Shown here: positions 9,107-15,839 of the stretch, piece by piece
How positions within the stretch are numbered: position 1 is the stretch's first letter
How the letters are laid out: each line of letters opens with the position of its first letter
NCBI GenBank assembly: GCA_021173225.1
Contig: JAJOLK010000010.1
Span: 1 to 64,000 of the forward strand
DNA length: 64,000 bases
Direction: 5' to 3'
Origin: Phycisphaerales bacterium PN19_bin_20
GTDB taxonomy: Bacteria; Planctomycetota; Phycisphaerae; Phycisphaerales; UBA1924
Translations under genes and position numbers: made by a program
Notes under the pieces: model-generated
Told to the model about the DNA's origin: nothing
The model's input: the letters and a program-made list of their open reading frames with translations, nothing else
The model's database searches: none

Positions 9107-9865
9107 GTGCGGATGCACACGCCGGGCGGGCAGGTGGCGCCGACTGTGAATGGGGACAATCTTGAAAGCCAGATCCCGCTGGGAAGTTTGATGTTCGGCG
9201 CGAGCGCGAGCGTCAACACCACGGCGGTCAACGTGGACCTGTCGTCGGTTGGTGGCCCGGTAAGCGGTTCATTGTTGTTTGTTGACAGTGCGAGAGGATG
9301 GCGAGGGTCCGCGTTGGTAATTAATCCTTCGTCGCAGCCCGGTGTCTTTCCCATCGTGTATCGCGCCAGCAACGCTATTGGTGATGTCACGATCTCAGAG
9401 CGAACGGTCACGCTCAGGCCCCAGGCAGGGCGCTGCGCGTTCGCGAATCGACGCATCGTGAGCCCTGTGCCGGGCACAAACATCTACACCTACGACACGC
9501 GCCTGGGCGATGTCGATGGCCCGTGGACCAGTGCGTGCTTTACTACAACCCCCACCGGCAATGACGTCTGGTTCCGCTTCAACGCGACCCAGAGCGGCAC
9601 GCTCAGCCTGAGCACCTGCAACAGCGACACCGGCGCGACCGTCACACAGCCCGACACGCTGCTGGGCATTTGCGGCCGCTGCGATGACACGGGCTTCTCC
9701 ATCTGCGGCGATGATGTGGGCGGATGCGGTCTGGGCACGCGCCTGACCAATATTCCCGTGGTGGCCGGGCAGGAATACAACATCCACGTGCGGGCGTTTT
9801 CGGGCGACATCGTCAATGGCCGGCTCGAGGTGACTTTTACGCCTGCGGTCGTGCCGCCGACGTAG
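9107..9865 (+). pseudogene. Secreted-type protein with PPC-like domain, N-terminal half of a split gene
   Basis: The frame is open from 9044, with a GTG at 9107 as the earliest plausible start. There is no signal peptide and no good ribosome site, so the true 5' end appears lost. Residues about 140-250 read as a pre-peptidase C-terminal-like (PPC) beta-sandwich: GNDVWFRFNATQSGTLSLST, a DTLLGIC strand, CGDDVGGCGLGTRL and VVAGQEYNIHVRAF. The frame ends at TAG 9863-9865. It then stays open in the same frame (TTPAGGGQAFDNRQQSIALS) into the tail-collar domain, so one substitution or sequencing error separates two halves of one protein. It is probably a surface protein gene in decay. Confidence 0.6.
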
Positions 9866-10471
9866 AACACGACCCCGGCCGGGGGCGGGCAAGCCTTTGA
9901 CAACCGCCAGCAGTCCATCGCCCTCTCGCTGGTGACGCGCCGCCCGGGCATCGTTGGCCTTGGTGTGCCGGTGCGCCTGTTTGCATATTCGCGAACGATC
10001 TTCACCATGGGGTTGCTGAGCGGGGGCGGGTGGCTGCCGCTGGAGGGCCAGGCCTTGCCGATCAACGCCAACGAGGCGATGTTCGCCGAGCTTGGCACCA
10101 CCTTCGGCGGCAACGGCCAGAACAACTTCGCCGTCCCTGACCTTCGCAACCGCGCGATCGTCGGCTCGTCGGCAGCGTGGCCCGTCGGCGAGGTTCGCGG
10201 GAGCAACTTGCTGACCCTGACCGCGGCGCAGATGCCAGCTCACACGCACACGTTCGTTGCGTGCAGCCTCAGCGATGTCGCAGGCCCGGGCCCGTCGCTA
10301 CGCGCTGATGGCGAGCTGACCGCCGACGACATCATCGTGTTCATCGGGTGGTTCGTTGGCGGCGATACCCGCGCCGACATCGCACGCTCAGGGCAGCAGC
10401 CAACGCCCGACGGCGAGTTCACCGCCGACGACATCATCTTGTTTGTCAGCCGCTTCGCGGCGGGGAGCTAG
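9866..10471 (+). pseudogene. Tail-collar plus dockerin-like C-terminal half of the split gene
   Basis: In frame with the preceding PPC half. An internal start at 9932 would give 179 residues. Residues about 25-110 match the phage tail-collar domain: GGGWLPLEGQALPINANEAM, FAELGTTFGGNGQNNFAVPD, LRNRAIVG and LTAAQMPAHTHTF. The C-terminus carries two EF-hand-like dockerin units, DGELTADDIIVFIGWF and DGEFTADDIILFVSRF. These are typical of GC-type dockerin-anchored proteins in Phycisphaerae. Tail-collar domains occur in bacterial surface adhesins as well as phage fibres, and no phage gene is nearby. A downstream fragment expressed alone would lack a signal peptide. Confidence 0.65.
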
Positions 10472-10525
10472 GGGGCAAGGTGCCGAGGGCGCGACGGGGC
10501 GGCGGGCCGCGGGTGTGCCGCTGGC

Positions 10526-10934
10526 TCAGTAAACGGCCAAGCGGCTTCGCAGGCGCTCGGCGACTTCTGAAGGCATTGGCCCAAGCTGGGCGTGGGCCCC
10601 GCTGTGGTCGTGAGTGTGGCCTGGGCTGTAGTCGTGAGCGCGCCTTATGCTCAGAAAGTCAACCGCGGGCGTGATGCCGTCACCGGCGGCGTCTTGATCG
10701 GTCTGCAGGCGTTTGGCGGCGGCGAAAATGGTCCATGATCTTGTGGTTCAAGATGCCCGTCAGCCACGTCAGCTCGCTCGATTGGCCCGCAAAGCGCTCC
10801 TTGGCAGCAAGAGCCGCGGCGAACGACTCCTGGATGATGTCCTCGGCGGCCTGCGGATCGCGCAGGCGGCTGAGGGCGAAGCGTCAGTGCGACCCGCCGT
10901 GCAGCTCAACCCACCGAGAAGGGTCGAGCGTCAC
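10526..10934 (-). pseudogene. ECF-type sigma factor remnant
   Basis: From GTG 10934 the reading is VTLDPSRWVELHGGSH, then TGA (10886-10884), then RFALSRLRDPQAAEDIIQES and TWLTGILNHKIMDHFRRR. This is region 2 of an ECF sigma factor interrupted by one in-frame stop. A second lesion, a frameshift near 10725, sends the reading to TGA about 10703. The alternative frame continues AAKRLQTDQDAAGDG and ends at 10526 (RLRSRLAVY). Region 4, which contacts the -35 element, is not recognisable. The total is 136 codons against about 180 for the family. With two lesions and a missing domain, this is a dead gene. Confidence 0.75.
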
Positions 10935-11026
10935 ACCCGCTGTGGGTGAACCAGCGCCACCGTGGAACGGTGGTGGGGGTCCATACTGGGCAAGTGTACA
11001 GTTGCAACTCACCGGCGATTCGACCT

Positions 11027-11449
11027 ATGAGCGATCAAGACCCTTCAGCAAGCAACCACTCAGGGCCGCACGACGGCCCCGCCACGCCTCCAGCGCAAGC
11101 CGGCGGACCCCGCGGGATCATGGGCGGCTTAGGCATCTTTGTTGGGCACGTGGTCAAGGGCATCATGACCGACGTGACCAAGACCACCGAAACCGTTGGC
11201 CAAGGTGCGCACGCCGAGCCGGTCCAGACCACACTTGGCCCGGGCGTACGGCGGGTTGAGATCACAGAAGAGGTAGAGGCGACCGCACCGCGCGACGGAC
11301 GGCCCGGGCAGGTCATCACTCGCCGGACGACCGTCGAAGAGGTGCGGGTCGATCAGCCGCCGCCCAGCCACAGGCCAACAACAGCTCCGCAGGGTGCCGA
11401 CCCGTCTGGCGCACCGGGGGACGATTCAACGACCGGTACAACGGCTTGA
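11027..11449 (+). CDS. Hypothetical protein with one short hydrophobic segment
   Basis: A 140-residue protein from ATG 11027. The same frame is open back to 10946, but the earlier part overlaps pseudogene sequence and does not look coding. Composition: a Ser/Pro/Gly-rich N-terminus, a central segment GIMGGLGIFVGHVVKGIMTD that could lie at a membrane surface, a charged middle (VEITEEVEAT) and a Pro/Thr-rich, probably disordered tail. No domain recognised. The ribosome site is weak. Codon usage is in line with its neighbours, so I think it is real but not certain. Confidence 0.5.
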   Translation: MSDQDPSASNHSGPHDGPATPPAQAGGPRGIMGGLGIFVGHVVKGIMTDVTKTTETVGQGAHAEPVQTTLGPGVRRVEITEEVEATAPRDGRPGQVITRRTTVEEVRVDQPPPSHRPTTAPQGADPSGAPGDDSTTGTTA

Positions 11450-11494
11450 GCTAGGTAAGCGCAACTTGGCCGAGCGTAAGTTGGTTGAGGCCAA

Positions 11495-11508
11495 GAGCAG
11501 ATCTGCTC
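11495..11508. other. Perfect 14-bp palindrome between convergent genes
   Basis: GAGCAGATCTGCTC is exactly self-complementary. It sits between the 3' ends of the hypothetical gene and rnr. It could serve as part of a shared transcription end, but no T run is present. Confidence 0.35.
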
Positions 11509-11524
11509 GCAAGTTCGCCTAGGC

Positions 11525-14011
11525 CTACTTGTCATCGCGCCGGTAGTTGGTCTTGCCGCGGTCGCGGGCCTTGCTGCGCTGGTCGCGGGCCTGGGCGCCG
11601 GTCTTGGAGCCGTGCTTGATCTGGTCCCAGTCCAGGTTCAGCGCGCCGCCGCCGATGCTGACCCCGCCGGCCTCGTCCAAGCTCACGACGCGGCCCTTCT
11701 TGTCGTAGACCTGCTTGGCCTTGGCGCGGTCGCGTCCCTCGGCATCGGCGATGACCAAATCCATCTGTCGCAGCGCGAGGTCAACCTTGGTGATCGTCAC
11801 GTTGACGCGGTCGCCCGAGGCGAAGCTGCGTCCGCTGGCGAGGTTGACCAGCGCGCCCGATCGCGCATCGATCCGCCAGGCGCCCGCCCGCCCGTCCTTG
11901 CCCACGGGCAAGTCGGCCTGCTTGATCATGCCCTCGATGAGGTACTTGTCCAGCTTGATGAACACGCCCGCCTGGCTCACACCCGTGACCAGCGCCAGGT
12001 ACGTCTCGCCCACATGGTCGCTGAGCAACTGCATGACCAGGAAGCTGCGCAGGCTGTCCTCGGCCTCCGAAGCGCGGCCCTCGGTGATGCTGCAGTCCTT
12101 GCCGACCTTGACCAGATCGTCGTGGCTCGGCACCAGCTTGATGGTCTGGGGCGAGTGCATCAGCGTGTCGCCGAGTTTCTTGAACTCATCGTCGGTGCGG
12201 GCGATCTCCGAGCCGTTGTTGGTCAGGCTCAAATACGCGGCAATAGCGCGGTGCACCGTGAGGTCCGGGTACCGGCGGATCGGGCTGGTGAAGTGGGCGT
12301 ACGCGTCGCTGGCGAGGGCAAAGTGCCCGACCAGCGCGGGCGAATACTCGGCCTTGGTCAGCGTGCGCAGCACGGCAAAGTGAACCGCCGGCGCTGCGGC
12401 GGTGCCCTTGGTCGCGTCCAGCAGCTTCTGCAGCTCCATGCGCGTGGGGTTTTTGGGGATCGCGAACCCCGCGACCTTGGCGGTCCCGCGCAGGTTGTCG
12501 ACATCACCGGGCACCGGCTCTGGGTGGATGCGGCGCAGGAGCGGGACCTTGAGGCGCGCAAACAGCCGCGCGACGACCTCGTTGGCCTCGACCATGAACA
12601 TCTCGATGAGCGTGTGGGTGAACGCGTCGTCCTCGGGCTGCGCGTCGATCACGCGCCCGTGCTCGTCAAAGACCAGCTCAACGCTGGGCAGCTCAAGGTG
12701 GATCATCCCCGACGCGCGCCGGCGCAGGCGGATCGCCTTCGCGCACGCGTCCATCTCGCGCAGCAGGCCCAGCAGCTCGTCGGTGTAGCGCGGCTCGGTC
12801 TTGGCATGCCGGCGGGCCTCGGTCGTGTCGCCCTCAATCAGCGCCTGCGCCTCGAGATACGTCAGGCGCTTGCGGCTGTCGATCAGCGTCTGCGACACGC
12901 CGCTGCCGACGATCTCGCCGCGCGCGTTGTAACGGTGCAGCGTGCTCTTGCAAAAACGCGGCACTCCCTCTTGCAGCGAGCAGATGCCGTTGCTGAGCAC
13001 CTCGGGCAGCATCGGGATGACGTGCCGGGGTAGGTAGCAGCTGTTGCCACGGGCCGCGGCCTCAACGTCAAGCGGCGAGCCGGGCGGGATGAAGTGGGCC
13101 ACGTCGGCGATGTGCACGCCAAGCTCCCACCCGCCGCCATCAAGCCGCCGGATGCTGATCGCGTCGTCGTAGTCCTTCGCGTCCGGCGGGTCGATGGTCA
13201 GGATGAACTGCTTGGTCAGGTCCTCGCGCCCCTCGAAGGGCTCTTGCCCCGCCTTCCAGCGCTCGATGGACTCGTGAAACTTGTCGCTGGCCGCGCTCGC
13301 TTGCTCAACGCACGCGTCAGGAAACTCGCGCGGGAGCGCAAACGCCTCGATGACCGCCTGAGTCTCGACGTCGGGCTTGCCGGCCTCGCCTAGCACCTTG
13401 GTGATAACCCCCTCGGGCAGAAAGTCGCCCTCCGGGTACGCGGTGATCTCGACGATGACCTTGAAGCCCTCGTAGGCGTTCTTGGCCTGCGGGTCACGCA
13501 CGACAATCGGGTCGCGCAGCTCTTTGCCGTCGGGGTAGACAAGCCACTGCTGGCCCTGCTTGCGCAGCTCGCCGCTGAACGCCGCCCGCTTGCGCTTGAG
13601 CACCTCGACGATCCGCCCGGTGATGTCCTGCCCGCGCGGGCCGCCCTCGGTGCGGGTCAGCTCCACCTTCACGCTGTCGCCGCTGAGCGCGTCGGCCACG
13701 GCGTTGGGCGGGATGAAGATGTCACCCTCGCGGACCCTGGTCTCAGGCTTGACGAACCCGAAGCCCTTGGGGTTTTTCTTGAACGTCCCGGTCAGGAACT
13801 TGCCCGCCGGGGGCAGCCCGACAAGCGGCTTATCCGCAGGCCCGCTCAGCGTTACGCGTCCAGCCGCGACCAGGTCGGCCAGGTCCTTGGCAAAGTCTGG
13901 CTCGCGGTCGTCCTCCACCTGCAACTGCTCGATGAGTTGGGCGGATGACGAGGGCTCGTAACGCTCGTGGGCGATGTGGTCAAGCAATCGACGCGTGAAA
14001 GGGCCGGGCAT
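11525..14011 (-). CDS. rnr: Ribonuclease R (RNase II/R family 3'-5' exoribonuclease)
   Basis: An 828-residue protein from ATG 14011; a GTG 30 nt upstream is also possible. Domain order: N-terminal winged-helix-like part, cold-shock OB domains (GKFLTGTFKKNPKGFGFVKP), the RNB catalytic domain with the acidic signature DPPDAKDYDDAIS near residues 275-290, a C-terminal S1 domain, then a Lys/Arg-rich tail (ARDQRSKARDRGKTNYRRDD) typical of RNase R rather than RNase II. It degrades structured RNA from the 3' end and works with tmRNA-SmpB in clearing non-stop mRNAs. The tmRNA gene lies immediately upstream on the same strand, separated by a strong terminator, so the two are neighbours rather than one transcript. 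Confidence 0.95.
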   Translation of the reverse strand: MPGPFTRRLLDHIAHERYEPSSSAQLIEQLQVEDDREPDFAKDLADLVAAGRVTLSGPADKPLVGLPPAGKFLTGTFKKNPKGFGFVKPETRVREGDIFIPPNAVADALSGDSVKVELTRTEGGPRGQDITGRIVEVLKRKRAAFSGELRKQGQQWLVYPDGKELRDPIVVRDPQAKNAYEGFKVIVEITAYPEGDFLPEGVITKVLGEAGKPDVETQAVIEAFALPREFPDACVEQASAASDKFHESIERWKAGQEPFEGREDLTKQFILTIDPPDAKDYDDAISIRRLDGGGWELGVHIADVAHFIPPGSPLDVEAAARGNSCYLPRHVIPMLPEVLSNGICSLQEGVPRFCKSTLHRYNARGEIVGSGVSQTLIDSRKRLTYLEAQALIEGDTTEARRHAKTEPRYTDELLGLLREMDACAKAIRLRRRASGMIHLELPSVELVFDEHGRVIDAQPEDDAFTHTLIEMFMVEANEVVARLFARLKVPLLRRIHPEPVPGDVDNLRGTAKVAGFAIPKNPTRMELQKLLDATKGTAAAPAVHFAVLRTLTKAEYSPALVGHFALASDAYAHFTSPIRRYPDLTVHRAIAAYLSLTNNGSEIARTDDEFKKLGDTLMHSPQTIKLVPSHDDLVKVGKDCSITEGRASEAEDSLRSFLVMQLLSDHVGETYLALVTGVSQAGVFIKLDKYLIEGMIKQADLPVGKDGRAGAWRIDARSGALVNLASGRSFASGDRVNVTITKVDLALRQMDLVIADAEGRDRAKAKQVYDKKGRVVSLDEAGGVSIGGGALNLDWDQIKHGSKTGAQARDQRSKARDRGKTNYRRDDK

Positions 14012-14111
14012 GCAAGAGGATAGGGGGGCGTGGGCCGCCACGGGCCGGGCCCGGAAGGCACCTCCCCGCCACGAGGCCCCGACGGCCTGATTTCAGTGAT
14101 CTCTCCGCCGC

Positions 14112-14144
14112 AAAAACAGCGATGCCCGCCGGGTGGGGCGGGCA
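14112..14144 (-). terminator. Rho-independent terminator of ssrA
   Basis: On the minus strand TGCCCGCC/GGCGGGCA forms a perfect 8-bp stem (14144-14123) with a 6-nt loop. It is followed by TCGCTGTTTTTG. It begins 8 nt after the tmRNA 3' end. This is the best intrinsic terminator in the window. Confidence 0.85.
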
Positions 14145-14151
14145 CGCCAAG

Positions 14152-14497
14152 TGGAGCCGGGGGGAATCGAACCCCCGTGCCAAGACGGTCGGCTGAGGAC
14201 CTCTACGCGTGTAGCCGTTGATTTGCATTCAGTTCCGCCGCGCCCACGGCAGGCTCGACAGGTTCCTATCTCCCAGTAACTCCTCGCCGGACGCCCTGAG
14301 GGCGCAACGTCCGACCAGCCCGTTAATCATTGGCCTTGGCAAGCGACGGGCCGCGCTCACCTCAGCCTGCGGCCTTAATTAGGCCGCGAGGCGATAGTTG
14401 TTGGCAACTATTGCGGTGCATGCTTTTTACGTGGCCTGCATGCTCCACGACGCGCAATCCCCAGCGTCACACGCTCGGTCGAATCCATATCGGCCCC
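14152..14497 (-). ncRNA. ssrA: Transfer-messenger RNA
   Basis: One-piece tmRNA of about 346 nt. The 5' end GGGGCCGATATGGATTCGAC contains the conserved GGATTCGAC that forms the D-loop-like start. The 3' end holds the T-arm GGGGGTTCGATTCCCCC and CGGCTCC, which pairs with GGGGCCG as the acceptor stem. CCA is not encoded. The tag reading frame follows AATAGTT and reads GCC AAC AAC TAT CGC CTC GCG GCC TAA, giving the short tag ANNYRLAA with the usual LAA-type protease signal. tmRNA frees stalled ribosomes and tags the incomplete protein for degradation. It has its own terminator and a perfect TATAAT box upstream. Confidence 0.96.
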
Positions 14498-14723
14498 AAG
14501 GTTGTGACCCTGCTGGTCAGCTTCAATCAGAAACACCAACACCTTCCACCAACACTTTTCACCCACACTTTTCTTCAACGCTCTCTACCAACATCACCGC
14601 CTCAAACACTCGAACAACCGCCAACTTCTCAAAGACCGACTAACCAGACAAGCTTGGTCCAAACGAGTCGGCACCAAGCGGCAATTATACGCACGCCGCG
14701 ACCGCGGGTTCATTGCGCCGGCG
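14498..14723. other. A/C-rich leader region of ssrA
   Basis: Low-complexity stretch, with CCAACAC-type motifs recurring around 14535-14640. It lies between the promoter-like box at 14684-14689 and the tmRNA 5' end, so the precursor would carry a leader of about 180 nt to be trimmed, presumably by RNase P. No gene seen. Confidence 0.45.
14684..14712 (-). promoter_or_regulatory. Promoter candidate for ssrA
   Basis: On the minus strand a perfect TATAAT (14689-14684) lies 17 nt downstream of TGAACC, a weak -35 match. It is the only consensus -10 box noticed upstream of tmRNA. Confidence 0.5.
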
Positions 14724-15464
14724 TTACCGCGCCACGCCCAGCAGCAGAAAGTTCGGGCCATCGATCCCTGTGACCCGCGGCCAGGTGCTCGCCGGGCGCC
14801 AGGCCCGCAACGGCCCGCGCGCATCAGCGTGGCAGCGCGCCAGCCCGGGCCCGCCCACCAGCACCAGGCGGTGGATCAGCAGCAGATCATCGCTGGCATA
14901 CTCGGCCTCTGCCGCCACGCCGGCGATCGCGTCAATGCACACACTGAAGCTCGACGGGCTCGCGTTCAGCAGCACGTCCGCGTCGCGCCACAAGTAAAAG
15001 CGCCGCTTGATGTGGTGACCCTCGACCGCTCGCGGCGGCTCACGCAGGCGGGCCAGCACACCCCCGGGCCCGTCGAAGCTCGGCTTCAGCGCTCGCCCCG
15101 CAGAGTCCGGCAACTCGCGGTCTAGCTCGGCGCGCAGCCCGCGCAGGTCTTCCACTCGTGCGCCATCGATCAGCACAAGCTGCGTCTCGGGCAGGTCACC
15201 AATGTGGTGGGCAAGCTGGCTGGCGGCCTCGGCCCGCTGCGCCGCCGACCGCGCGACGACAACAACATGCCGCTCGTCAAGCTCGGCCAGCGCCCGCTCT
15301 ACCTCTGGCATCGGCGCGTCATCAAGGGGCGGACTCTGCGCCGGCCCGGGTGCGGCGACCGCCACCGGCGAACGCCGTCCGCGCGCCGTGCCCGCACCGC
15401 CGCGCACGATGCCAGCTTCTGACCCCCCAACCACACCTGCTTGCGTCAAACTATTCTTTGCCAC
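14724..15464 (-). CDS. Conserved hypothetical protein
   Basis: A 246-residue protein from GTG 15464, which follows GGGGTGAGCC. Residues 1-50 are Gly/Ala/Pro-rich. The folded part begins about PEVERALAELDERHVVVVAR and alternates hydrophobic strands with helices: QLVLIDGARVEDLRGLRAEL, RFYLWRDADVLLNAS, then VAAEAEYASDDLLLIHRLVL. This could be an alpha/beta fold such as a degenerate P-loop or Rossmann type, but no nucleotide-binding motif is visible. No signal or membrane segment. It resembles Phycisphaerae hypothetical proteins I have a vague memory of; I cannot give a function. Confidence 0.6.
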   Translation of the reverse strand: MAKNSLTQAGVVGGSEAGIVRGGAGTARGRRSPVAVAAPGPAQSPPLDDAPMPEVERALAELDERHVVVVARSAAQRAEAASQLAHHIGDLPETQLVLIDGARVEDLRGLRAELDRELPDSAGRALKPSFDGPGGVLARLREPPRAVEGHHIKRRFYLWRDADVLLNASPSSFSVCIDAIAGVAAEAEYASDDLLLIHRLVLVGGPGLARCHADARGPLRAWRPASTWPRVTGIDGPNFLLLGVAR

Positions 15465-15839
15465 GGCTCACCCCAAAGGCTCAAACGCACGCTTACGCCC
15501 CAACGCCGCAGAGCGCTAAGACGGTCAGCGGTTGAACAGTGAGAGTGTGACGCATAACCCGCCCGCGGCAAGCATGATCGAGCCCCTCGCAGGGAAGTTT
15601 CCTCAAAATATGGGTCGTGCCACCCGCTGCGGTGCCAAGATGCGCGTTCCGGACGCGCCGTTCACGCGCCCGCGAGCTTCCGCAGCAACGAACCGACCGC
15701 CGCCTGGCCCCGCACGCCAACTGGCTGGGAGCCGAAATGGCCAGATCTGTGAGCGAGCTGCACTGGCGAGATCTACCGGCGAGCTCTGCCCAGGGGCCAC
15801 CCAGCGAAAGTCGCGCGTGGGCATAGTCGTGTCAGGGTG
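15465..15839. other. Non-coding gap
   Basis: No coding signal on either strand. The only feature seen is a short tandem GTGTCAGG repeat at about 15829-15850, running into the 3' end of the FecR-like gene. Confidence 0.4.

Noticed and set aside
9932-10249. Possible phage tail-fibre gene implying a prophage
   Set aside because: The domain is present but it is fused to dockerin repeats and no other phage gene, integrase or attachment site is nearby; a surface protein is the simpler reading.
11612-13033. Long plus-strand frame of 473 codons inside rnr
   Set aside because: It is opposite strand to RNase R, with Arg/Asp/Gln/Leu-rich shadow composition typical of GC-rich antisense frames; no start signal.
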